Of a stretch of DNA of 6,857 bases, positions 1 to 5,284 are shown one piece after another. This DNA comes from Solirubrobacterales bacterium (GTDB lineage: Bacteria > Actinomycetota > Thermoleophilia > Solirubrobacterales > 70-9), in assembly GCA_013694825.1 (NCBI GenBank), contig JACDBR010000026.1, positions 1-6,857 of the forward strand. Reading direction: 5' to 3'. The notes below the pieces were generated by a model that did not search any database, was not told the DNA's origin, and saw nothing but the letters and a program-made list of their open reading frames with translations. Position numbers and translations under genes: made by a program. The stretch's first letter is position 1. Every line of letters begins with the position of its first letter.

Positions 1-1
1 G

Positions 2-1057
2 GGCGAGCGAACGAGTGGCGGCCGGCTCGGTCGCGGCTCGCGGGTCGGCGCCGAGGACGAGGACGAGCGTGGAAACCGTCCGGTGGTTCTCGGCGCCTCG
101 CTGCGCTACTCGCTCATCTGCCTGGTCGGTGGCCTCCGCGCTCGGTCAGCCGGCGTCGACCCCGGCTTCGAGCTCGACGCGCTCAAGCGGGACATCCTCA
201 CACGTAGCCGTGTCCCCGGCCTCACGGCAGGCGAGCTCGGCCTGCTGCTGTGGGCCGATGCGCGCTCGGGACTCGAGGCCGAGGAGCACCTGGCGAGTGC
301 CCTCGAGGCGGCGCTGGCGGGCAACACGCCCTACCGGCTGGAATGCCTCGAGCTCTGCTGGGCGGCCGTGGGCTGCGTGGAGGCGCTCGAGGCGGGGGCG
401 TCGAGCTGGGCGCGCCGCAAGCTCGACGAGCTGACCGGCCACCTGCTCTCGCGCTCGGAGACCGAGAGTGGTCTGCTGCGCCATACGGAGCTCGGCCGCC
501 GCTCGGTCCTGCCGCATTTCGCCGATCAGATCTACGCCGTCCACGCGCTCGCGATCGTCGCCCGCTTGCGGGACCACGCGACCGCGCTCAGGGCGGCCGA
601 GCGGATCGCCGAGGTCCTGATCTCCTGCCAGCACGACGACGGCGCCTGGCCATGGATCTACAACGTCCGCAGCGGCACGGTCGTCGAGCCCTACCGGCTG
701 TACTCGGTCCACCAGGACGCGATGGCGCCGATGGCGCTGTTCGAGCTCGCCGAGGCAAGCGACTCGACGGGCTGGCGGGAGGCCGCGTTGCGGGGGCTGG
801 AGTGGATCTGGGGCAATAACGAGCTCGGCCAGGAGATGCTCGACCGCGAAACCGGCCTGCTCTACCGATCGATCAACCGCGCCGGCCGGCGCGATCGCGC
901 CGCGGTGTGGCTCAACTCCGCCGCGGCGCTCGGCTTCGGCTGGGCGCCGATCGGGGCCGGGGGGCCGGTTGAGGTTGAGCGCACCGACCGCCCGTACCAT
1001 CTCGGCTGGGTGCTGGAGGCCTGGTGCGACCGCGACGCGGTCACGCTGGTGCGCTGA
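2..1057 (+). CDS. Uncharacterised alpha/alpha-toroid-like protein, 5' end outside the window
   Basis: The reading frame is open from base 2 to the TGA at 1055-1057. The only in-frame start codon in the window is GTG 83, but the LRYS-type segment that follows it directly reads like the inside of a domain. The true start is therefore probably upstream and the gene is treated as 5'-partial. Counting from GTG 83 as residue 1 (324 aa), the protein is a series of paired amphipathic helices with aromatic, Gly-rich connections: FADQIYAVHALA at 147-158, QHDDGAWPWIYN at 183-194, YSVHQDAMAPMAL at 207-219 and WIWGNNELG at 241-249. The QxxDGAWPW pattern and helical periodicity recall (alpha/alpha)6-toroid enzymes such as six-hairpin glycosidases, sugar epimerases and terpenoid cyclases. 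No catalytic residue can be assigned. No signal peptide or membrane helix is visible in the part present. It ends 33 nt before ispG. A role in polysaccharide metabolism is a guess; the coding call is firm, the fold moderate, the function unknown. Confidence 0.72.
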   Translation, partial: GERTSGGRLGRGSRVGAEDEDERGNRPVVLGASLRYSLICLVGGLRARSAGVDPGFELDALKRDILTRSRVPGLTAGELGLLLWADARSGLEAEEHLASALEAALAGNTPYRLECLELCWAAVGCVEALEAGASSWARRKLDELTGHLLSRSETESGLLRHTELGRRSVLPHFADQIYAVHALAIVARLRDHATALRAAERIAEVLISCQHDDGAWPWIYNVRSGTVVEPYRLYSVHQDAMAPMALFELAEASDSTGWREAALRGLEWIWGNNELGQEMLDRETGLLYRSINRAGRRDRAAVWLNSAAALGFGWAPIGAGGPVEVERTDRPYHLGWVLEAWCDRDAVTLVR

Positions 1058-1077
1058 GAGCCGGTCGTCTGGAGCCC

Positions 1078-1083
1078 TAACCT
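1078..1083 (+). promoter_or_regulatory. Putative -10 box (TAACCT) for leaderless ispG mRNA
   Basis: TAACCT fits the actinobacterial TANNNT -10 pattern and ends 7 nt before the ispG ATG at 1091, so transcription would begin at or next to the start codon. The only Shine-Dalgarno-like string nearby (GGAG, 1071-1074) is 16 nt from the ATG, too far for normal use. No convincing -35 is visible. Inferred from spacing only. Confidence 0.4.
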
Positions 1084-1090
1084 CCAATAC

Positions 1091-2443
1091 ATGGCATCGA
1101 AGCGGCAGATCTGGGTCGGAGGCGTTCCGATCGGCGGCGGCGCCCCGGTCGCGGTCCAGACGATGACCAAGACGGAGACGGCCGACCTCGAGGCGACGAT
1201 GGAGCAGATCCGCACGGTCGCCGGCGCCGGCGCCGACCTCGTCCGCGTCGCCGTGCCACGCGACAAGGACGTCGTGGCGCTGAAGACGATCGTCACCGAG
1301 TCGCCGATCCCCGTGATCGCCGATATCCACTTCAACCACACCCTGGCGCTGAAGGCGATCGACGCGGGCGCTCACTGCATCCGTCTCAACCCAGGCAACA
1401 TCGGCGGCCGCGACAAGGTGGCGGAGGTCGCCGTGCTGGCCAACGCAAGGAACGTTCCGATGCGGATCGGCGTCAACTCGGGCTCGCTTCCAAAGCACCT
1501 GCACGCGCTCGAGCGCGAGGCTCCGGTCGAGGCGCTGGTAGCCGCCGCGGTCGAGTTCGTCGAGCTGATGGAAGGGCTCGAGTTCGAGAACTTCAAGGTC
1601 TCGATCAAGTCGACCAACGTGCCGAACACGATCGCCGCCAACCGGCTGCTCTCCGAGAAGGTCCCGTATCCGCTCCACCTCGGGATCACCGAGGCGGGGA
1701 CGAAGTGGACCGGCTCGCTGAAGTCGGCGGTCGGACTCGGCACGCTCCTGGCCGACGGAGTCGGCGACACCGTGCGGATCTCGCTCTCGACCTTCCACGC
1801 CGAGGAAGAGGTCAAGGTCGCCTGGGAGATCCTCAAGGCGCTCGGCCTGCGCGAGCGCGGCCCGGTGCTGATCGCCTGCCCGACCTGCGGCCGGTTGCAG
1901 TTCGACATGGACACCGTCGTCGCCGAGATCGAGCAGCGCTTGGAGTCCTACGCCGAGCCGATCGAGGTCGCGGTGCTGGGCTGTGCGGTCAACGGGATCG
2001 GCGAGGCTTCGCACGCCGACTTTGGGATCACCGGGGCGCGCAACGAAGGCCTGATCTTCGCCCATGGCAAGCCGCTTCGAAAGGTGCCCCAGGATGATCT
2101 CGTCGACGCGCTCTTCGAGGAGATAGACAAGTCGGTCGGCCAGGGAGGGCGGGTCGACGTCGAGGAGGCGGAGGCGGCCGAGGGCGCCGAATGGTTGGCC
2201 AAGATCGAGCAGGAGAATGCTGGTGAGCTGACCCCGGAGCGGATCGCGGCGATGGAGGCCGCGGCGGTTCAGGCGACGGAAGACCCGACGGGGCCGGGGT
2301 CGGGGGACGAGCGTGCGGACGGCGATGCCGCGGAAGCCGGCGATGGCGCCGAGCCCTACTTCAAGCCGGTCAAGCGCGGACGCGTCAAGCTCGACGAGGA
2401 TGCCTCGCCGACCCAGGGCCGCCGCTTCACCCGAACGGGTTAG
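1091..2443 (+). CDS. ispG: 4-hydroxy-3-methylbut-2-enyl-diphosphate synthase (IspG/GcpE)
   Basis: IspG catalyses the penultimate step of the MEP pathway: reductive ring opening of MEcPP to HMBPP in the cytosol, using a [4Fe-4S] cluster and a ferredoxin or flavodoxin. The 450 aa product has the family N-terminal TIM-barrel landmarks (VQTMTKTET near residue 22, then ADIHFNH, RLNPGNIG, RIGVNSGSL, KSTNVPNTIAANR and LGITEAGT). Its C-terminal reductase part has all the cluster ligands: C263 and C266 in CPTCGR, C298 in GCAVNGIGEA, and E305. It should therefore be active. Homology to typical IspG ends near residue 349. A tail of about 100 residues follows, first acidic and Ala/Glu/Gly-rich, then basic (residues about 420-450), making the protein roughly 70 residues longer than usual. 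The ATG at 1091 lacks a well-spaced ribosome site but has a TANNNT box 7 nt upstream. The ispG-proS order is common in bacteria; the dxr and rseP genes that often precede it are not here. Confidence 0.97.
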   Translation: MASKRQIWVGGVPIGGGAPVAVQTMTKTETADLEATMEQIRTVAGAGADLVRVAVPRDKDVVALKTIVTESPIPVIADIHFNHTLALKAIDAGAHCIRLNPGNIGGRDKVAEVAVLANARNVPMRIGVNSGSLPKHLHALEREAPVEALVAAAVEFVELMEGLEFENFKVSIKSTNVPNTIAANRLLSEKVPYPLHLGITEAGTKWTGSLKSAVGLGTLLADGVGDTVRISLSTFHAEEEVKVAWEILKALGLRERGPVLIACPTCGRLQFDMDTVVAEIEQRLESYAEPIEVAVLGCAVNGIGEASHADFGITGARNEGLIFAHGKPLRKVPQDDLVDALFEEIDKSVGQGGRVDVEEAEAAEGAEWLAKIEQENAGELTPERIAAMEAAAVQATEDPTGPGSGDERADGDAAEAGDGAEPYFKPVKRGRVKLDEDASPTQGRRFTRTG

Positions 2444-2493
2444 CGGCTAGACCGGCCAACTCGCGACCCTCCGCCGGGGCTCGCATCCAGCAG

Positions 2494-2511
2494 CGCGGCG
2501 CGGTCGCCGCG
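2494..2511 (+). other. GC-rich hairpin in the ispG-proS spacer
   Basis: CGCGGCG (2494-2500) and CGCCGCG (2505-2511) form a perfect 7-bp stem with a CGGT tetraloop, in the 97-nt gap between ispG and proS. No T-rich tract follows, so it is not a standard intrinsic terminator. It might slow polymerase, protect the ispG mRNA 3' end, or be chance in GC-rich sequence. It lies upstream of the putative proS -10 box. Confidence 0.35.
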
Positions 2512-2525
2512 ACGGGCTCGAACAG

Positions 2526-2531
2526 TAGGCT
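2526..2531 (+). promoter_or_regulatory. Putative -10 box (TAGGCT) upstream of proS
   Basis: TAGGCT fits TANNNT and ends 9 nt before the proS ATG at 2541, predicting a leader of only a few nucleotides. No Shine-Dalgarno core lies at normal spacing. No clear -35 is seen. The same arrangement occurs before ispG, which makes a leaderless habit more plausible than either case alone. Confidence 0.33.
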
Positions 2532-2540
2532 CGCCGGGCC

Positions 2541-4241
2541 ATGACCCGGCTCTCCGAGTACTTCCTGCCGACGCTGCGCGACGATCCCGCGGATGCCGAG
2601 GCCGTCTCGCACCGGCTGATGGTCCGCGCCGGGCTGATCCGCCAGATCGGCTCGGGCCTGTGGACCTGGCTTCCCGCCGGCCTGCGCTCACTGCGCAAGG
2701 TCGAGCAGATCGTCCGCCAGGAGATGGAGGCGATCGGTGCTCAGGAGATGCTGATGCCGGTGCTCAACCCGGCCGAGCTGTGGCAGCAAAGCGGCCGCTA
2801 CGAGACGATGGGAGGCGAGCTCTTTCGCCTCCGCGACCGCCGCGAGTCGCCGCTCGTGATCGCGATGACTCACGAGGAGGTGGTGACGCACCACGTCTCT
2901 CGCGAGGTCCGCTCCTACCGCGAGCTGCCGCTGCTCGTCTTCCAGCTCCAGACCAAGGGTCGCGACGAGCCGCGCCCGCGCGCCGGCGTGCTGCGAACGC
3001 GCGAGTTCACGATGAAGGACGCCTACTCCTTCGATCGTGACGAGGCGGGCCTCGAGCGCTCCTACGAGCTCAACATCCACGCCTACGACCGGATCTGCGA
3101 TCGGGTTGGGCTGCGCTGGTACCGGGTCGCCGGCGACGTCGGGATGATGGGCGGAATCGGCGCCCATGAGTACATGGCCCCATGCGCGGCGGGAGAGAAC
3201 GACGTCGCGCTGGCGCCCGGCTACGCGGCTAACGTCGAGATTGCCAGCGCCGAGCCCCAGCCGGTCGAGCTGCCAGTCGCCAAGGACGCACCCGAGGAGG
3301 TTTCGACCCCCGGCTTGCGAACCGTCGAGCAGGTCTCGGGCGAGCTCGGGATCGCCCCCGGCGCGCTGATCAAGGCGCTGCCCGTGATCATCGAGGGGGA
3401 GGACGAGGAGGCGGGGATGGTGCTGGTCCTGGTCCGCGGCGACCACCGCCTGAACGAGGTCAAGCTCCGAAACGCGCTCGGGGCCGGCTTTCGCCTCGCG
3501 ACTGAGATCGAGATCGACGCCGAGCTCGGTCCTCCCGGCTACATCGGCCCGGTAGGCGCCCGGATGCGGGTGCTGAAGGACGACGCCGTGGTCGGACGCG
3601 GGCTGGTCTGCGGCGCCAATCGCCCCGACGCCCACCTGACCGGCGTCGAGCCCGGACGCGACTTCGAGTTCGAGCCCGTAGACGTGCGCACCGTCGAGCC
3701 CGGCGACATCGCGCCCGGAGGCCACCCGATCGAGATCGAGCCCGCGATCGAGGTCGGCAACATCTTCAAGCTCGGCACCCGCTACTCGGTGCCGATGGGG
3801 GCCAATTATCTCGACCCCGACGGCAAGGAGCGGCCGATCGTGATGGCGAGCTACGGGATCGGGCCGGCGCGGATGGTCGCCGCCGCAATCGAGCAGGGCG
3901 CCGACGAGCGCGGGATCGTCTGGCCGCCCGCGATCGCCCCGTGGCAGGTGCAGCTGGTGGCGCTCGGCAAGCCCGGCGAGGAAACCGCCGAGGCGGCCGC
4001 TCGCGTTCACGACGAGCTGACCGCCGCCGGGATCGAGGCGCTGCTCGACGACCGCCCGGCAGGGGCGGGGGAGAAGCTGACCGACGCCGAGCTGATCGGT
4101 ACGCCGCTTCGGGTCGTCTTCGGGCGTCGCGGCTTGGCCGAGGGCAAGGTCGAGAGCCAGATTCGCTCAAGCGGCGAGGAGCGCCGGCTGGCTCTCGACG
4201 GCGCGGCGGAGGAGATCGGCGAGCTGCTGAGCTCGCTCTAG
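2541..4241 (+). CDS. proS: Prolyl-tRNA synthetase, bacterial type with INS editing domain
   Basis: This cytosolic class II aminoacyl-tRNA synthetase charges tRNA-Pro with proline. At 566 aa it has the usual length of the bacterial (ProS type 1) enzyme. Domains in order: catalytic core with motif 1 around residues 45-85 and THEEVVTHHVSREVRSYRELP at 110-130; motif 2 at 141-165 (RPRAGVLRTREFTMKDAYSF); the inserted INS domain at about 225-395, which in the family removes alanine mischarged to tRNA-Pro; motif 3 at about 438-452 (SYGIGPARMVAAAIEQ); and the anticodon-binding domain from about 465 to the end. In the INS domain, RGDHRLNEVK keeps the lysine (K308) matching the catalytically important lysine of the E. 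coli editing site, so editing is probably intact. The ATG at 2541 places the conserved SEYFLPTLRDDP at the N-terminus as in homologues, which fixes the start. The next gene starts 4 nt after the TAG, so the two are probably co-transcribed. Confidence 0.97.
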   Translation: MTRLSEYFLPTLRDDPADAEAVSHRLMVRAGLIRQIGSGLWTWLPAGLRSLRKVEQIVRQEMEAIGAQEMLMPVLNPAELWQQSGRYETMGGELFRLRDRRESPLVIAMTHEEVVTHHVSREVRSYRELPLLVFQLQTKGRDEPRPRAGVLRTREFTMKDAYSFDRDEAGLERSYELNIHAYDRICDRVGLRWYRVAGDVGMMGGIGAHEYMAPCAAGENDVALAPGYAANVEIASAEPQPVELPVAKDAPEEVSTPGLRTVEQVSGELGIAPGALIKALPVIIEGEDEEAGMVLVLVRGDHRLNEVKLRNALGAGFRLATEIEIDAELGPPGYIGPVGARMRVLKDDAVVGRGLVCGANRPDAHLTGVEPGRDFEFEPVDVRTVEPGDIAPGGHPIEIEPAIEVGNIFKLGTRYSVPMGANYLDPDGKERPIVMASYGIGPARMVAAAIEQGADERGIVWPPAIAPWQVQLVALGKPGEETAEAAARVHDELTAAGIEALLDDRPAGAGEKLTDAELIGTPLRVVFGRRGLAEGKVESQIRSSGEERRLALDGAAEEIGELLSSL

Positions 4242-4245
4242 GAAC

Positions 4246-4923
4246 GTGACCGAGACCGAGACCACCTCGGCCTCAGCGCAGGAGCGCGCCAGGCGCGGCT
4301 TCCGGCGCTTGATGGGGATCGATCGATCGGGCCCGGCGCCGACCCAGACGCGCCGCGGCGCGCCGCTTCACCCATTCACGATCCCCAACCTGGTGGGCTA
4401 CGTCCGCCTCGCGGCGATCCCGGTCTTCCTCGTCATCGCGCTGGGCTCCGAGGACGGCCGCACGACCGTCTCGACGCTGATCTTCCTTGCGATCACGCTC
4501 GGTGACCTACTCGACGGCTTCCTCGCCAGAGCGACGGGCCAGTACTCGCGGATGGGCGCTCTGCTCGACCCGATCGTCGATCGCCTGACGGTGCTCGCCG
4601 GGGTGATCGTCTGCTGGAACTTCGAGATCCTGCCTCGCTGGGCCCTCGTCCTACTCGCGCTCCGCGAGCTGGTCACGCTGGGCCTCTCGCGGGTCGCGCT
4701 CCGCGCCGGGGTCGACATCGAGGTCAACTGGGTCGGCAGGATCGGCACCTTTCTCGTCTTCGGCGGGATCTTCTGGAGCCTCGTCTTCGACTGGGTGGTG
4801 TTGAAGATCGGCTTCGTGATCGGGGTCGGAATCACGATCGCCGCCACCTACATCTACGCGAGGGTCGGCCGCGCCAAGGCTCGTGAGCGCCAGCTGGCTT
4901 GCAATGTCTCAACCTCTACTTGA
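4246..4923 (+). CDS. CDP-alcohol phosphatidyltransferase (PGP synthase or cardiolipin synthase)
   Basis: This is an integral membrane enzyme that moves a phosphatidyl group from CDP-diacylglycerol to an alcohol. The 225 aa product has the complete family signature D-G-x2-A-R-x8-G-x3-D-x3-D: D90, G91, A94, R95, G104, D108 and D112, with the additional metal-binding D87. Hydrophobic helices fall at about 52-67, 75-90, 113-127, 130-147 and 167-205. The first ~40 residues are polar and probably cytosolic. The last aspartate is followed by Arg-Leu (DPIVDRL), as I recall for actinobacterial cardiolipin synthases of the Sco1389 kind, rather than the DKL common in PgsA, so the acceptor could be glycerol-3-phosphate or phosphatidylglycerol. 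The GTG at 4246, 4 nt after proS, is the likely start; ATG 4312 (residue 23) is an alternative, and neither has a good ribosome site. The gene lies upstream of the FHA-MerR pair, as pgsA2 does in mycobacteria. The family is certain, the substrate is not. Confidence 0.92.
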   Translation: MTETETTSASAQERARRGFRRLMGIDRSGPAPTQTRRGAPLHPFTIPNLVGYVRLAAIPVFLVIALGSEDGRTTVSTLIFLAITLGDLLDGFLARATGQYSRMGALLDPIVDRLTVLAGVIVCWNFEILPRWALVLLALRELVTLGLSRVALRAGVDIEVNWVGRIGTFLVFGGIFWSLVFDWVVLKIGFVIGVGITIAATYIYARVGRAKARERQLACNVSTST

Positions 4924-4950
4924 TGTTGGCGCGACCCGCCTATAATCGCG
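4910..4950 (+). promoter_or_regulatory. Dyad symmetries over the -35 and -10, possible operator
   Basis: Two short inverted repeats cover the promoter: CAAC (4910-4913) with GTTG (4925-4928), 11 nt apart and across the -35; and CGCGA (4930-4934) with TCGCG (4946-4950), also 11 nt apart and bracketing the -10. Equal spacing makes them candidate sites for a dimeric regulator, perhaps the MerR-family protein of this block. The arms are short, so chance is a real possibility. Confidence 0.25.
4920..4946 (+). promoter_or_regulatory. Sigma70-type promoter for the rsiG-fha-ftsR block
   Basis: A perfect TATAAT lies at 4941-4946, conspicuous in this GC-rich DNA. A TTGATG (-35-like, 4 of 6 matches to TTGACA) lies at 4920-4925, with a 15-bp spacer, slightly short. 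The -35 overlaps the TGA of the phosphatidyltransferase gene. Transcription would start near 4953, giving a leader of roughly 50 nt before the ATG at 5006. Confidence 0.72.
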
Positions 4951-4965
4951 TTCGATCAGGGCGGT

Positions 4966-4979
4966 CCGGGCCTGCCCGG
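4966..4979 (+). other. Small hairpin in the 5' leader of the regulatory block
   Basis: CCGGG (4966-4970) pairs with CCCGG (4975-4979) around a 4-nt loop, just downstream of the predicted transcription start. No T tract follows, so it is not a standard terminator, and it does not cover the ribosome site at 4996-5001. It may stabilise the 5' end of the mRNA or be incidental. Confidence 0.3.
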
Positions 4980-4995
4980 CGCCAGGCGTACTCAC

Positions 4996-5001
4996 GGGGA
5001 G
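4996..5001 (+). promoter_or_regulatory. Ribosome binding site GGGGAG of the rsiG-like gene
   Basis: GGGGAG ends 4 nt before the ATG at 5006. It is the clearest Shine-Dalgarno site in the window, fixes the start of the small gene, and contrasts with ispG and proS, which have none. Confidence 0.7.
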
Positions 5002-5005
5002 TCAG

Positions 5006-5284
5006 ATGAGCACCGGTTTCGACGACAGCTTTCCCGATCTCGGCTCGATGTCCGACGACGAGCTCAAGCGGCTGATCGCCGAGCTCACCGACGAGGAGCG
5101 CCAGGTCAGCTACCGGCGCCGCACGATGCACGGCAAGATCGACATCCTGCGAGCCGAGCTCGTCAACCGCCTGCGCACGCGACGAGAGGAAGGCGAGTCG
5201 GCGCTGACCGGCGCCGACGTCGACCAGCTCACCGAGATCCTGCTCGGCAAGCTCCCACCGCTGTCCTGGGACCCACCGCGCTGA
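5006..5284 (+). CDS. rsiG: RsiG-like single-motif c-di-GMP-dependent anti-sigma factor
   Basis: This 92 aa, strongly charged, mostly helical protein has one copy of the RsiG c-di-GMP signature E-x3-S-x2-R-x3-Q-x3-D, read here as E31, S35, R38, H42 and D46, so only the Gln is changed (to His). The surrounding SYRRRTMHGKIDILRAEL resembles the RsiG binding helix, and residues about 16-61 can form a coiled coil. In Streptomyces, RsiG has two motifs and, when bound to c-di-GMP, sequesters the sigma factor WhiG. Small one-motif RsiGs of basal actinobacteria such as Rubrobacter homodimerise to build the same site and control type IV pili. The length here matches that small class. It is expected to be cytosolic, with a WhiG-family partner encoded outside this window. 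It has its own promoter and a good ribosome site, and its TGA overlaps the ATG of the FHA gene by 1 nt (TGATG), implying coupled translation. The family call is good; c-di-GMP binding with His42 is inferred. Confidence 0.78.
   Translation: MSTGFDDSFPDLGSMSDDELKRLIAELTDEERQVSYRRRTMHGKIDILRAELVNRLRTRREEGESALTGADVDQLTEILLGKLPPLSWDPPR

Noticed and set aside
53..67. GAGGAC-type short repeat near the left edge
   Set aside because: About two and a half copies encoding Glu-Asp alternation in a linker-like segment; no further structure around it.
15..434. A 139-codon forward frame at the left edge
   Set aside because: It is a Ser/Ala/Arg-rich shadow of the toroid-like gene with no motif; the overlapping frame has structured, conserved-looking blocks.
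146..2065. A 639-codon open frame on the reverse strand across the toroid-like gene and ispG
   Set aside because: It lies opposite a certain ispG and another coding frame. Its product is a low-complexity Arg/Asp/Leu/Val/Gly mix with no motif, as expected when the complement of GC-biased codons lacks stops.
2429..2440. Inverted repeat ACCCG-AA-CGGGT at the end of ispG as a terminator
   Set aside because: A 2-nt loop is too small for the full stem, there is no T tract, and it lies inside coding sequence.
3849..3899. proS motif 3 reads ASYGIGPAR rather than the GCYGIG type with Cys (E. coli C443)
   Set aside because: Serine at this place is, as far as I recall, common in actinobacterial ProRS, so it is not a sign of a broken enzyme.
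2688..4010. A 440-codon reverse-strand open frame
   Set aside because: It is fully antisense to proS, with no recognisable domain and a shadow-like composition.
4249..4266. ACCGAG tandem repeat at the start of the phosphatidyltransferase gene
   Set aside because: Only two copies plus a partial; explained by a Thr-Glu-Thr-Glu N-terminus.
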